Part shown: piece after piece, positions 18,753 to 28,098 of the stretch
How the letters are laid out: each line of letters begins with the position of its first letter
How positions within the stretch are numbered: the first letter of the stretch is position 1
Source of the DNA: Caldilineaceae bacterium
GTDB taxonomy: Bacteria; Chloroflexota; Anaerolineae; Caldilineales; Caldilineaceae
Assembly (NCBI GenBank): GCA_026645575.1
Contig: JAPKMW010000078.1
Coordinates: 1 to 54,927, forward strand
Reading direction: 5' to 3'
Length of the DNA stretch: 54,927 bases
Made by a program: the position numbers and the translations under genes
The notes under the pieces: generated by a model
Told to the model about the DNA's origin: nothing
The model's database searches: none
The model's input: the letters and a program-made list of their open reading frames with translations, nothing else

Positions 18753-18771
18753 ATTGTCAGGAGAACGCAGC

Positions 18772-20274
18772 ATGAACCACGACCCCATCCTCGTCATGGA
18801 GCATATTTCAAAGGCGTTTCCCGGCGTTAAGGCGTTGCAGGATGTGGGGTTGACGGTGTGCAAGGGGACGGTTCATGCGTTGATGGGCGAAAATGGCGCC
18901 GGGAAATCGACGCTCATGAAGATCCTCAACGGGATCTATACGCCGGACAGCGGCGCTATTACCTTCAACGGCAAAACCGTGGCGATCCCCGATACCCAAA
19001 CGGCTCTCAAACTGGGCATTGCCATGATCCATCAGGAACTGGCGCCCGTGCCATATATGACCGTCGCTGAAAATATTTTCTTGGGGCGCGAGCCGGTGGG
19101 GCGTTTGGGTATGATCGATTGGCGGAAACTGGTCGCCGATACCAGAGCCTTGCTCGACCGCCTGGAGATTCGCATTGACCCCAACGCCGTCATGAAAGAG
19201 CTGAGCGTCGCCAACACGCAGATGGTTGAAATTGCCAAAGCCATCTCCTACGACGCCAGTTTGATCATCATGGATGAACCGACTTCGGCCATTACGGAGC
19301 GGGAAGTGGCCCATCTGTTTAAGATGATTCGGTCGCTGCGGGAAAAAGGGGTGGCGATCATCTACATCACCCACAAGATGAACGAGGTCTTCCAGATCGC
19401 CGATGACATTACCGTCCTGCGCGATGGCGCCCACATTGCCACCGTTCCCGCCGAGAAAACCAATCGCGACAACTTGATCACGATGATGGTCGGACGCGAG
19501 TTGACTAATATGTTCCCCAAAGAAGAGGCGCCGATTGGCGAGGTGGTGCTTTCCGTGCGCAATTTAACGCGCAATGGCATTGTGCGCGATGTCAGTTTTG
19601 ACCTGCGGCGGGGGGAAATTTTGGGGCTGGCGGGGTTGATGGGCGCCGGACGCACGGAAGTTATTGAAGGAATTTTTGGCATTCATCCAATTGATAGCGG
19701 TGAGATCACCATTCACGGCAAAAAAGCCGCCATCAAATCGCCCGCCGACGCCATCCGCCACGGCATGGCGTTGCTGACCGAAGACCGCAAGCTGACGGGG
19801 ATTATGGGTGTTCTACCCGTGCGCGACAACATGATGATCGCCAGTTTACGCAACTACGAGACCAATGGCTTCCTCAAAAAGCAGATGATTGAAGAGGTTT
19901 GTCGCCAGGAAAAGGGGCGTCTGGAGATCCGCACGCCCAATATGGATCAGGTGATCAAATTGTTGTCGGGCGGCAATCAACAGAAAGTGCTGGTCTCGCG
20001 TTGGCTGCTCACCTCGCCGGATGTATTGATTTTGGATGAGCCGACGCGCGGCATTGACGTGGGCGCCAAGGCGGAAATTCACAAATTAATGTGCAAGCTG
20101 GCGCAAGAAGGCAAAGCGATTATCATGATCTCTTCCGAATTGCCCGAAATCCTGGGCATGAGTGACCGTGTGCTGGTGATGCACGAAGGGAAAATCGGCG
20201 GCGAATTTATCCGGGCTGAGGCTACGCAAGAAAACATCATGCGGGCCGCAACCGGACAATATACCATGAATTAG
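18772..20274 (+). CDS. Sugar ABC transporter ATP-binding protein, two-domain RbsA/MglA type
   Basis: The 500-residue protein carries two ATPase halves, as usual for CUT2 sugar importers. The first has Walker [10 protein letters not shown] (about residues 36-44), the degenerate signature [15 protein letters not shown] and Walker [16 protein letters not shown]. The second half has a non-canonical P-loop region ([12 protein letters not shown]), the good signature [15 protein letters not shown] and Walker [18 protein letters not shown] 18772 follows AGGAGA and is preferred to the upstream GTG/TTG-type starts. It is separated from the binding-protein gene by a heptamer repeat and from the permease by an octamer repeat. 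Confidence 0.92.
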   Translation: MNHDPILVMEHISKAFPGVKALQDVGLTVCKGTVHALMGENGAGKSTLMKILNGIYTPDSGAITFNGKTVAIPDTQTALKLGIAMIHQELAPVPYMTVAENIFLGREPVGRLGMIDWRKLVADTRALLDRLEIRIDPNAVMKELSVANTQMVEIAKAISYDASLIIMDEPTSAITEREVAHLFKMIRSLREKGVAIIYITHKMNEVFQIADDITVLRDGAHIATVPAEKTNRDNLITMMVGRELTNMFPKEEAPIGEVVLSVRNLTRNGIVRDVSFDLRRGEILGLAGLMGAGRTEVIEGIFGIHPIDSGEITIHGKKAAIKSPADAIRHGMALLTEDRKLTGIMGVLPVRDNMMIASLRNYETNGFLKKQMIEEVCRQEKGRLEIRTPNMDQVIKLLSGGNQQKVLVSRWLLTSPDVLILDEPTRGIDVGAKAEIHKLMCKLAQEGKAIIMISSELPEILGMSDRVLVMHEGKIGGEFIRAEATQENIMRAATGQYTMN

Positions 20275-20306
20275 TAGTTTTTGCGATCTCTTATTTGTGT
20301 AGGGAT

Positions 20307-20386
20307 CGGAGATTAGGAGATTGATAGATTAAGAGATTGGTTAGAAAGTCTCTCAATCTCCTAATCTCTCAGTCTCTCAATTCTGA
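20307..20386. repeat. Octamer-repeat palindromic element
   Basis: The left arm (20307-20340) consists of GAGATTAG/GAGATTGA-like words. The right arm (20349-20386) consists of TCTCTCAA/TCTCCTAA-like words. The period is 8. The element lies between the ATPase and permease genes of one importer and reaches almost to the permease start. Confidence 0.8.
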
Positions 20387-20394
20387 GAAAAACC

Positions 20395-21432
20395 ATGTCC
20401 ACATCCACCTTTGCCAAATCCCAAAGCAGAGACGCCAACCGCGCTTGGTTGGGCGCCTTTATTCGCAAGTATGCCATTGTCCTGATCTTTATTGCCATGT
20501 TCATCGCAATGGCGCTGCTTTCCGATGCCTTCTTGTCGCCGCGCAATTTGCTCAACATTGTACGCCAGATTTCGGTGGTGGGTTTGATTGCCATCGGGGT
20601 GACAATGGTGATTATCACCACCGGGATCGATCTCTCCTCCGGCTCGGTCTTGGCGCTCTCTGCCGTCATTGTTGCCAGTCTCGCCCAGCAACCGGATTGG
20701 CATGATGCTAAGTTTCCGGGGATCCAATTGCCGTTGATTGTCCCGATCCTGGCTGCACTCCTCGTCGGCGCGGCCTGTGGTTGGGTGAATGGTGCCCTTA
20801 TCGCCGGTTTTCGCATCCCGCCTTTTATCGCCACGCTGGGCATGATGACCGTTGCGCGTGGCTTTGCCTTGATCTATTCCAACCGTCCTGTGAGCGGTCT
20901 GACCGATACCTTCAATTACATTGGGCAGGGTGAAATCTTTAAGGTCATGCCGGTGCCGAACCAACCGGATATGGGTATTCCGATCCCGATTTTGATTTTG
21001 TTAGCCGTCGCCATTGTGGCCCATATTATGCTCAACAACACGCGCTTTGGTCGGCACATTTATGCCATTGGCGGCAATGAACAAGCGGCGCGCATCTCCG
21101 GGTTGAATGTGGGGCGGATCAAAATTGGCGTCTATACCATCGCTGGTCTCCTGGCCGGGTTGGCCGGGCTGGTGCTGACTTCGCGCATTGGGTCCGGTCA
21201 GGCCGGGTTGGGCGTTGGCTATGAATTGGACGCCATTGCTGCTGCTGTCATTGGTGGCGTCAGCCTCTCCGGCGGCATTGGCACGATCTGGGGGACGATG
21301 GTGGGCGCGTTGATCATCGGCGTACTCAACAACGGCTTGGACTTACTCAATGTCTCAGCCTACTGGCAGACCATTGTCAAAGGGTCGATTATTGTCGCCG
21401 CCGTCATCATCGACGAACGCAAGAATCGGTAA
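20395..21432 (+). CDS. Sugar ABC transporter permease, RbsC type
   Basis: A 345-residue inner-membrane permease of the branched-chain/ribose (BPD_transp_2) family with eight to ten hydrophobic segments. Typical blocks are present: [20 protein letters not shown] near residues 65-83, [20 protein letters not shown] and the ATPase-contact area [40 protein letters not shown] motif lies toward the end. It forms the channel for the importer with the genes at 17705 and 18772. The start ATG lies right after the octamer repeat; no strong ribosome binding site is visible except GAGAAAA. Confidence 0.92.
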   Translation: MSTSTFAKSQSRDANRAWLGAFIRKYAIVLIFIAMFIAMALLSDAFLSPRNLLNIVRQISVVGLIAIGVTMVIITTGIDLSSGSVLALSAVIVASLAQQPDWHDAKFPGIQLPLIVPILAALLVGAACGWVNGALIAGFRIPPFIATLGMMTVARGFALIYSNRPVSGLTDTFNYIGQGEIFKVMPVPNQPDMGIPIPILILLAVAIVAHIMLNNTRFGRHIYAIGGNEQAARISGLNVGRIKIGVYTIAGLLAGLAGLVLTSRIGSGQAGLGVGYELDAIAAAVIGGVSLSGGIGTIWGTMVGALIIGVLNNGLDLLNVSAYWQTIVKGSIIVAAVIIDERKNR

Positions 21433-21442
21433 CATCTTGCTC

Positions 21443-21518
21443 GTTCCCACCGCTCTGCGTGGGAACCCGATGGGACGCTTCGCGTCCTAGATACGGCAGA
21501 CGGGGACGCAGCGCGTCC
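21443..21518. repeat. Cluster of three short GC-rich hairpins (REP-like)
   Basis: Three palindromes follow each other: GTTCCCAC with GTGGGAAC (21443-21466), GGGACGC with GCGTCC (21472-21486) and GGACGCAGCGCGTCC (21504-21518). Similar GGACGC-to-GCGTCC units recur at 29484-29515. The gap separates the permease from the kinase-like gene. Confidence 0.65.
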
Positions 21519-21562
21519 AACCTGCGTTCCTACAGAGACCATGGACACGAGATCGGGAAGTT

Positions 21563-22129
21563 ATGCTTTATTTGCTTGGCGGGGTGGCGCGGACGGGAAA
21601 ATCGACCATCGCGCGGCGTTTTTTGATAGAGACAGGGACGCCTTTCTTTGCGCTTGATTATTTGATGATGGGTTGTCATGCGGCGCCGCAACTGGGCGTC
21701 GATCCGAATGAGGATGATCGACAGATTGCTGCCCAGTTGGCCCCAATCATCAAGGCAATGGCGACGGCGATGCTGGAAAATAGCGAAGAGTATCTGCTGG
21801 AGGGCGTTCAGTTGCAACCCCAAGTCGCCGCTGAATTGAGCCGCCGATTCCCCGGTCAGGTGCGCACGGCATTTGTTGGCTATACTGCGATCGATCCGTT
21901 GATCAAAGTGCAGCAGCTTCGCCACTTTGACGGCGGCAATAATGATTGGTTACGCCACGAAAGTGATGAGGCATTGTTGGCAATGGTCGCCCGGCTCAAA
22001 GCGATAAGTCAATGGGTGCAGGCCGAATGTCAAAAGTATGGCTTGCCCTACTTTGACACGTCCGTTAATTTTACCGCTACCCTTGATCGGGTTGTTGATT
22101 TTTTGAAAGCAGGCTCCCAGGTTGAGTAG
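21563..22129 (+). CDS. P-loop kinase-like protein
   Basis: A 188-residue protein with an N-terminal Walker A, GGVARTGKST (about residues 6-15), and an overall size typical of small nucleotide or metabolite kinases of the AAA/adenylate-kinase group. The later LLEGVQL stretch may serve as the Walker B strand. I do not recognise a specific family; 2-phosphoglycerate kinase-like or gluconokinase-like P-loop proteins are possible. Its position in a cluster with a sugar importer, a LacI regulator (21 bases downstream) and a Gfo/Idh/MocA dehydrogenase makes a sugar or sugar-acid kinase attractive, but this is inference. Confidence 0.6.
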   Translation: MLYLLGGVARTGKSTIARRFLIETGTPFFALDYLMMGCHAAPQLGVDPNEDDRQIAAQLAPIIKAMATAMLENSEEYLLEGVQLQPQVAAELSRRFPGQVRTAFVGYTAIDPLIKVQQLRHFDGGNNDWLRHESDEALLAMVARLKAISQWVQAECQKYGLPYFDTSVNFTATLDRVVDFLKAGSQVE

Positions 22130-22150
22130 CATGAATTGTCACTGGTCGTC

Positions 22151-23170
22151 ATGACGTCTAAACGAGTTACACATAAAGATGTGGCCGAACGCGCTGGCGT
22201 TTCTGTCGCCACGGTTTCCTACGTCCTCAACAATGGCCCCCGCCCGGTGGCGCCCGAAACCCGGCTCAAGGTGGAAGAAGCGATTGCCGAGCTAGGTTAT
22301 TACCCTAATGAACTGGCCCGCAGTCTCCGTTTGCAACAAAGTTCGACCATTGGGTTGATTCTGCCCAATATTATGAATCCGGTTTTTGCCGAGATTGCCC
22401 ATGAGATCGAGAGCGCCTGCCGCAAAGAGGGCTTTCTGTTGCTGCTTTGTAACAGTGATCGGGAACATACGCGCGAAGAGCATTTTGTGCAGATCCTGCG
22501 GGCGAAACAGGTGGACGGCGTAGTGATCACCCCGCACGATGACCCGGTGGCGTTGATCCAACCGCTGGTGCAGGCCCAGATCCCGGTTGTCGTGTTGGAG
22601 CATGACCTGCCGGATCTCCATTGTATTGTCATGGACGAAAAGCAAGGTGGTCGCATCGCGACCCAGCATCTGATCGATCTCGGCCATCGTCGCATCGCTT
22701 TGCTCAAACGTACCCCCAGCAGTGCGCTCAGCCGGGAACGCTTTACCGGCTATCAACACGCCTTGGCCGCCGCCAGCATTCCCTATGATTCTCGCCTGGT
22801 GTGCGAATGCGCGGCGGGGCAGACGGCAGGCGCTCAGGCCATGCAACAGTTGCTGGCGTTGGCGGAACCCCCAACCGCCGTCTTTACCCATAACGATGTG
22901 TTGGCGATGGGCGCACTCCATGCCATTCGTCAGGCCGGCTTAACGGTACCCGGAGACATTTCTCTTATTGGTTATGACGACATCACCAGCGCTGCTTATT
23001 TTTCCCCACCGCTGACCACCGTGCGCACGCCCAAAGCTGAACTCGGCGCATTGGCCGGACGTACGATTTTGGAACTGGTACGTCAGAAGAATTCACTGCC
23101 GCCCCAAACTGTCACCTTGCCGGTGGAATTGGTGGTACGCGCCTCGACGGCGCCGCCAATCCAACCCTAG
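22151..23170 (+). CDS. LacI-family transcriptional regulator
   Basis: A 339-residue repressor. The N-terminal HTH is unmistakable (VTHKDVAERAGVSVATVSYV, about residues 5-24) and is followed by the hinge helix area ELARSLRLQQSSTIGLI. The effector-binding domain is of the periplasmic-binding type, with EHDLPDLHCIVMDEKQGG, FTHNDVLAMGALHAIRQAG and the usual SLIGYDDITSAAYFSPPLTT near the end. Start choice is uncertain: ATG 22151 is used, and TTG 22136 would add five residues. It probably senses a sugar released or imported by this cluster and may bind the CG-centred palindrome at 17461-17474. Confidence 0.9.
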   Translation: MTSKRVTHKDVAERAGVSVATVSYVLNNGPRPVAPETRLKVEEAIAELGYYPNELARSLRLQQSSTIGLILPNIMNPVFAEIAHEIESACRKEGFLLLLCNSDREHTREEHFVQILRAKQVDGVVITPHDDPVALIQPLVQAQIPVVVLEHDLPDLHCIVMDEKQGGRIATQHLIDLGHRRIALLKRTPSSALSRERFTGYQHALAAASIPYDSRLVCECAAGQTAGAQAMQQLLALAEPPTAVFTHNDVLAMGALHAIRQAGLTVPGDISLIGYDDITSAAYFSPPLTTVRTPKAELGALAGRTILELVRQKNSLPPQTVTLPVELVVRASTAPPIQP

Positions 23171-23184
23171 AAATTGTTTAACTC

Positions 23185-24261
23185 ATGATCCAAAAAGAAC
23201 CAAAGCTGCTAGGTGTCGGCATTCTGGGCGCCGGCCCGATTGCCCAAGCGGCCCACTTCGACGCCACCCGCAAAGCGCGCAATGCCGAATTGGTCGCCAT
23301 TTGTGACGCGGCGGAAGATTTGTTGCAACGCGCCGCGGCGATTCACCAACCGCAGATCACCTATACTGATTTTGATGCTATGCTGGCTGATCCGCAGGTT
23401 GATGCGGTCATCATCGGCGTGGCTGATCAATTTCATGTGCCGCTGGCGCAACGGGCGCTGCTGGCTGGTAAACATGTGCTGGTGGAAAAGCCGTTGGGTG
23501 TGGGCGTTGAAGAATGTGAAGCCCTGCGTCAGGTTGTGGTAGAGACAGGGTTGGTTTTGCAAATTGGTAACAACAAGCGCTTTGACCCCGGTTTTGCCTT
23601 TGCCCACACCTTTATCCAGGAACAAATGGGACAGCGCATGGCGCTCAAAGCTTGGTATTACGACTCGGTCTATCGCTACACCATGACCGATAATCTTCAG
23701 CCGCTGCCCATCGCCAGCAGCAATGCCCGTAAACCCGCCGGCAACCCCAAAGCTGACAAGCCGCGCTATTTTATGCTCACCCACGGCAGCCATTTGGTGG
23801 ACACCGCCCGCTTTTTCGGCGGCGAGATCGTCCAGGTGCAAGCCCGCACCGCCCATCGCTTTGACGCCTACTGTTGGTTTGTCGCGGTTGATTTTGCTGA
23901 TGGTAGCGTGGGGCATCTCGATTTAATCATCCCGATTCGAGGCGATTTTGAGGAGGGTTTTCAAGTTTTTGGCGAACATGGCAGCGTCCAAGGTCGTGCC
24001 TATCTGCCCTGGTATCACAAAGCCAGCCATGTCGAGTGCTTTTCCACAGCGGATCGCCAATATCATCGCGTGCTGGGCGAAGATGCGTACACCTACAAAC
24101 GCCAGATCGAAGGCTTTGCCGACACCATTCTGCATGGTGTTCCCCAGCAAGGGGCAACCATTGACGATGGAATTGCCGCCATGCGGGCGATGGTAGCCAT
24201 CGCCCGTTCGGTTGACTGGGGACGGTCGGTAGCGTTGGCAGAGGTTACAGGCAGCGTGTAA
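23185..24261 (+). CDS. Gfo/Idh/MocA-family oxidoreductase
   Basis: A 358-residue NAD(P)-dependent dehydrogenase. The Rossmann motif GILGAGPIAQAAHF starts near residue 12, the EKPLGV motif with its catalytic Lys is near residue 104, and a beta-sheet C-terminal domain follows. A His-containing block, THGSHLVDTARFFGGEIV (about residues 197-214), matches the usual GGHxxD-type substrate site. Family members oxidise inositols, glucose, galactose or related sugars. The gene begins 14 bases after the LacI gene and is the last of the + strand cluster, so it probably catalyses the first oxidation of the imported sugar or sugar derivative. The substrate is not known. Confidence 0.88.
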   Translation: MIQKEPKLLGVGILGAGPIAQAAHFDATRKARNAELVAICDAAEDLLQRAAAIHQPQITYTDFDAMLADPQVDAVIIGVADQFHVPLAQRALLAGKHVLVEKPLGVGVEECEALRQVVVETGLVLQIGNNKRFDPGFAFAHTFIQEQMGQRMALKAWYYDSVYRYTMTDNLQPLPIASSNARKPAGNPKADKPRYFMLTHGSHLVDTARFFGGEIVQVQARTAHRFDAYCWFVAVDFADGSVGHLDLIIPIRGDFEEGFQVFGEHGSVQGRAYLPWYHKASHVECFSTADRQYHRVLGEDAYTYKRQIEGFADTILHGVPQQGATIDDGIAAMRAMVAIARSVDWGRSVALAEVTGSV

Positions 24262-24360
24262 GGGACTGGGGTGGCTTGAGAAGGCGGCGCTAACCGACTT
24301 TGCCATTGTTGTAGCGCAACTGCCGGTAGCGCCTATTGTGGAGGATATTTGTTGTTGATT

Positions 24361-24993
24361 TTATAGACCCGATAGCAGGCTTTGTCCACCAAAGAAAACC
24401 GCCAACGCCAGCCCGGCAAAGTAGAGAACCGTCAAGCCCAGCACGCCATAGCCGGCGACAATAAAAAAGCCATCGCGCTGGAGCATTCCCAACGCCAGGA
24501 GTAATACCGCCAGCGCCGGCAAGGTATTGGAAAAGGGAATGAAACTCAAGGGAAAGAGTAGCAGCACACCACCGGCCGTCAACGCCAGACCGTTGAGTCG
24601 ATTCATCAGATCGCCTTCGGTCAATTGCCGGAGACGCACCCCCATCCACTGTTCCAGCCGGACAAAGAAGTGAATCCCTTTTTCCAAGACCGGCACGAGA
24701 TGGTCACGGGTCAACTCGTGGCGCAAGATGCGTTCGGGCAACCAGAGCGCGCGATTGAGGGTGACGCTAATGCCGATAAAAATAATGACCAGCCCAAAGA
24801 CCGTGCTGACCCCCGGAATCGAAACGGGAAGTAAGAACGGAATCGTCAAGATCGTGCAAAAGGCCAGCAGCCCTTGTTCGCCGATCAAGCCCAACAGTTG
24901 CTGAAGCGTAACACTATCTCCACGAATTTCGGCAATTGTCCGCTTTAGCGCAACACTCAAAGCAACATCCGTATCGTGAAAGCGTGAATCCAT
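24361..24993 (-). CDS. ExoD-family exopolysaccharide synthesis protein
   Basis: A 210-residue membrane protein of the ExoD family. The N-terminal third (about residues 20-60) has TLQQLLGLIGEQGLLAFCTI followed by a Pro-rich helix (PFLLPVSIPGVSTVFGL). Further hydrophobic segments lie at about 60-80 and 140-200. ExoD was named for an effect on exopolysaccharide and alkali tolerance in rhizobia, and its biochemical role is unclear. The gene runs convergently to the Gfo/Idh/MocA gene with about 100 bases between. The start ATG (24991-24993) begins MDSRFHDTDV. Confidence 0.8.
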   Translation of the reverse strand: MDSRFHDTDVALSVALKRTIAEIRGDSVTLQQLLGLIGEQGLLAFCTILTIPFLLPVSIPGVSTVFGLVIIFIGISVTLNRALWLPERILRHELTRDHLVPVLEKGIHFFVRLEQWMGVRLRQLTEGDLMNRLNGLALTAGGVLLLFPLSFIPFSNTLPALAVLLLALGMLQRDGFFIVAGYGVLGLTVLYFAGLALAVFFGGQSLLSGL

Positions 24994-25179
24994 TCAACCG
25001 TCTCCTTATCATCAATGGTCGGTAAACGATAGAGTACCTTTGCATAAACGCAAAAAGGTATTAAACTTGGTCATTATCACTGGACACCCAGTGTGTAGCG
25101 TCGAAGTATATACTATCTCGACGGGCGCCCCAAATTGAAATGCTGCGCTCAGGCAGTTCTTGTGAAAGCATCGCTTACG

Positions 25180-26004
25180 ATGAAAAGTCAACATATTCCC
25201 ATGACCATCGATGAGTTCCATGTCATGCCCCGCAAATTGGGGTGGAAATATGAATATTGGGATGGGCAAGCGCATATTACCCCCAGCCATAGCGGCGTGG
25301 TGACGACTGCCATGACAGTGCAGCCGCGCCCCGTGACACCCAGTTGCGCCGTCCGCTCCATTGTCGAAGCCGATCAGCCAGGGTTGTACACAGCCTACGT
25401 GGCCGGGTTTGAAGATACCATTGATTATTGCGACTGGCAGTTGGCCGCCATCCAGAGCGCCGCCGAAGAGACATTGGCGGGCTACTTTGCCGGTAAACGC
25501 GGCAAGCCCTTGCCGGCTTCCCAGGTTGCCTTGGATCAGACAACGATTATCGGGGCGGCCTTTATTGTCGAGAAGAAGAATGGGCAACCCTTTTTGGATC
25601 TGCTCTTTGTCGTTCCGCAATGGCACCGCAAGGGCGTCGCCACCACGTTGGTCGCCACGGCGGTAAACGAGTTGGCCACCGCCGGCTACCACACCTTCAC
25701 CAGCCGGTTCTGGTTGGGCAATGAAGAGAGTCGCGCCTGGCATCATCGCTTTGGCTTTGTCGATGAACCGAATCAATTTCTGGCCGGCGCCTATTGCCGC
25801 CACGCTCAATATGAGTTGGAGCGGGACAAAATCTTGGGTCATCTCACCCCGGCGGAACGAGACACCCTGGTCGCCGAACGCACGTATTGGAAGCACGAGC
25901 GGGAGCGGCTGGAAGCGGAAGAACTAGCCGCAATGCAGACGCTCATGTATAATAGAACGGCAGATGATACGGCAGCAGATGACGCCGATGAAGAGGAAGC
26001 ATAG
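25180..26004 (+). CDS. GNAT-family N-acetyltransferase
   Basis: A 274-residue protein with a short N-terminal domain (MTIDEFHVMPRKLGWKYEYW) seen in some GNAT proteins, and a GNAT fold covering about residues 50-225. The acetyl-CoA loop is LLFVVPQWHRKGVATTLV (about 148-165). The last 50 residues are charged and acidic (DDTAADDADEEEA). The acceptor is unknown. Start choice is weak: ATG 25180 is used, ATG 25201 or TTG 25135 are possible, and none has a clear ribosome binding site. It is followed after 26 bases by a toxin-antitoxin-like pair. Confidence 0.7.
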   Translation: MKSQHIPMTIDEFHVMPRKLGWKYEYWDGQAHITPSHSGVVTTAMTVQPRPVTPSCAVRSIVEADQPGLYTAYVAGFEDTIDYCDWQLAAIQSAAEETLAGYFAGKRGKPLPASQVALDQTTIIGAAFIVEKKNGQPFLDLLFVVPQWHRKGVATTLVATAVNELATAGYHTFTSRFWLGNEESRAWHHRFGFVDEPNQFLAGAYCRHAQYELERDKILGHLTPAERDTLVAERTYWKHERERLEAEELAAMQTLMYNRTADDTAADDADEEEA

Positions 26005-26030
26005 TCTTGTATGCAAAAGAGAGGCGGCCC

Positions 26031-26414
26031 ATGAGTTTTACCGGTTATAGCGTCATTGAAACCGAACTTGGCCCAATGATCAGTGACAGCCGCACGTCGA
26101 TCTATGATGTGCTACTGTCACAACAAGAGGGTGATGATTTTTTTGCCATTTGTGTGATCCACAATCTCAAGCCTTTACAAGTGCAAGTCGCGCTGGAATA
26201 TATTGAAGAACACCGGGCGGAACTGGAAGCCGAATTGCCCGAATTGCTGGCCAAGAAGGCCGAAAACGAGCGCTACCATCGCGCCATTGCGGCGGAACGC
26301 GAAAAGTTAATTAGCGAATTGCCAATGACCCCTAAACGCGCCGCCTTTTATGCACTGCGCGAAAAACATCGACATTTGTGGAGTGAAAATGGCAACGCTG
26401 TACATTCTGAGTGA
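26031..26414 (+). CDS. DUF433-like antitoxin-type protein
   Basis: A 127-residue protein whose first 70 residues resemble DUF433 antitoxins (MISDSRTSIYDVLLSQQEGD and then ICVIHNLKPLQVQVALEYIE). Such proteins have a winged-helix or ribbon-type DNA-binding part. A charged helical tail (LEAELPELLAKKAENERYHR) follows, which may bind the partner. ATG 26031 is preferred, with GAGGCGG upstream. Its 3' end overlaps the next gene by 26 bases, a typical antitoxin-first arrangement. Assignment as antitoxin is from this arrangement and weak similarity. Confidence 0.6.
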   Translation: MSFTGYSVIETELGPMISDSRTSIYDVLLSQQEGDDFFAICVIHNLKPLQVQVALEYIEEHRAELEAELPELLAKKAENERYHRAIAAEREKLISELPMTPKRAAFYALREKHRHLWSENGNAVHSE

Positions 26415-26796
26415 TGAGAACTGTCTTGGTCAGGTCGAAGCGATCTTTGCGGAACTAAATCATTTGGGATTTGTTGAATTACTCGACATCGAATTGCTCA
26501 GTTGGGAAAAGGCTGGTCTTGCCAAAGGGACGGGGGACGAAGCAATCTGGCGCTTTTGCCAGATAAACAACTGTTTGTTAGTTACAGGCAATCGCACGGG
26601 CAAAGACCGCGAGAAATCTTTAGAACATGTGGTGCGTCGCTTTGTCACCCCAACCAGCCTGCCCATTCTAACCATTAGCAATCTGAAACGCGTGACGCGT
26701 GATCGGAAGTATTGTATTGCTTGTGCGCAACGGCTGGCGGATATTGTGTTTGAATTAGATACCTATCGGGGCGTCACCCGTCTTTACCTGACTTGA
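26389..26796 (+). CDS. PIN-like (DUF5615-type) putative toxin nuclease
   Basis: A 135-residue protein that starts with a beta-strand and an acidic motif, LYILSDENCLGQ (about residues 4-15). It continues with GTGDEAIWRFCQINNCLLVT (about 46-65), a pattern of the DUF5615/Mut7-C PIN-like families in which acidic residues bind metal for RNA cleavage. ATG 26389 lies inside the previous gene after GGAG. With the DUF433-like protein it forms a probable type II toxin-antitoxin module. Activity is not shown by the sequence; the C-terminal half is longer than in minimal DUF5615 proteins. Confidence 0.6.
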   Translation: MATLYILSDENCLGQVEAIFAELNHLGFVELLDIELLSWEKAGLAKGTGDEAIWRFCQINNCLLVTGNRTGKDREKSLEHVVRRFVTPTSLPILTISNLKRVTRDRKYCIACAQRLADIVFELDTYRGVTRLYLT

Positions 26797-26820
26797 ACCA
26801 CCACTGACAAGGGAAAATCT

Positions 26821-28092
26821 ATGAACGAAGTTGTCATTGTCAGCGCTGTGCGCACCCCCATCGGGCGCATCCGGGGGGCGCTCTCACAGGTGCGACCGGA
26901 TGATCTGGCCGCTATCGCCATTAAAGCCGCCGTGGATCGCGCTGGCATCGATCCGGCGCTGATCGAAGAAGTCTACTTTGGGTGCGCCAATCAGTCCGGT
27001 GAAGACAACCGCAATGTGGCGCGTATGGGCTTGTTGCTGACCGGTTTGCCACATCACGTCGGCGGCGTGACAGTCAACCGGCTCTGCGCCAGCGGTCTCA
27101 ACGCCATCAACCAGGCGGCACGCGCCCTTGCCTGTGGTGAAGGGGAGGTCTATGTCGCCGGCGGCGTCGAGAGCATGACCCGCGCCCCCTATTCACTGCC
27201 CAAAAACTCGGAGGGCTTTGGCCCGTCGGGCAATGTGACCATGTATGACACCTCGCTCGGCTGGCGTTACCCGAACCCGAAGATGGAGGCGCTTTTTCCG
27301 CTGGAAGCGATGGGGGAAACGGCGGAAAATATCTATGAGATGAGTTGCGCCGGTCAGCTTGCCGGCGGGCCGATCAGCCGGGAAGAACAAGACCGCTTTG
27401 CCTTGCAGAGTCAACAGCGTGCCGTCCATGCCCTCAATCAAGGCTATTTCAAGCACGAGATTGTGCCGGTTGCCATTCCCCAACGCCGCGGCGATCCGCT
27501 GCTGTTTGACACCGATGAACATCCCCGCTATAACAAGACGACCAACGGCTATGAACTGGCGACCAGCCTGGACGAACTGAGCAAATTGCGTCCAGCCTTC
27601 CGCAAAGGCGGCACCGTGACAGCCGGTAACGCCAGCGGCCTGAATGACGGCGCCTGTGCCTTGGTGCTGATGACCCGACAAAAAGCGGACGAACTAGGGA
27701 TCAAGCCGCTGGCGCGCTGGGTCTGTTCGGCAGCGGCGGGAGTCGATCCACGGGTGATGGGGCTGGGGCCGGTCAACGCCACGCGCAAAGCATTGCAACG
27801 CGCCGGGTTGACCATCGCCGATATTGACCTGGCCGAACTCAACGAAGCCTTTGCCGTGCAAGCGCTGGCTGTCCTGCGGGAACTGAACTTAAGCGAAGCG
27901 ATCACCAATGTCAATGGCGGTGCGATTGCGCTCGGTCATCCCTTGGGCTGTTCGGGGGCGCGTATTCTCACGACGCTGATTTATGAAATGCAACGTAGAG
28001 CGGCTGCCGGCGAAACCATGCGCTACGGGTTAGCGACCCTTTGTGTGGGTGTCGGGCAAGGTGAAGCAACGATTGTTGAACTGGTGAGATAA
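26821..28092 (+). CDS. Thiolase (acetyl-CoA acyltransferase)
   Basis: A 423-residue thiolase, slightly longer than the usual 390-400. The acyl-accepting Cys89 is in [13 protein letters not shown]. The second-half motifs [25 protein letters not shown] and the catalytic Cys in [11 protein letters not shown] are all present. The extra length lies around residues 135-165 ([20 protein letters not shown]), as in beta-ketoadipyl-CoA thiolases (PcaF/PaaE-like). It is followed after 6 bases by a fused CoA-transferase, a pair typical of 3-oxoacid breakdown: activation by CoA transfer, then thiolysis. Substrate could be 3-oxoadipate, acetoacetate or another 3-oxoacid. Confidence 0.9.
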   Translation: MNEVVIVSAVRTPIGRIRGALSQVRPDDLAAIAIKAAVDRAGIDPALIEEVYFGCANQSGEDNRNVARMGLLLTGLPHHVGGVTVNRLCASGLNAINQAARALACGEGEVYVAGGVESMTRAPYSLPKNSEGFGPSGNVTMYDTSLGWRYPNPKMEALFPLEAMGETAENIYEMSCAGQLAGGPISREEQDRFALQSQQRAVHALNQGYFKHEIVPVAIPQRRGDPLLFDTDEHPRYNKTTNGYELATSLDELSKLRPAFRKGGTVTAGNASGLNDGACALVLMTRQKADELGIKPLARWVCSAAAGVDPRVMGLGPVNATRKALQRAGLTIADIDLAELNEAFAVQALAVLRELNLSEAITNVNGGAIALGHPLGCSGARILTTLIYEMQRRAAAGETMRYGLATLCVGVGQGEATIVELVR

Positions 28093-28098
28093 GCCTTT

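Noticed and set aside
25012..25896. 294-codon - strand frame opposite the acetyltransferase gene
   Set aside because: No domain; the + strand frame has a GNAT motif.
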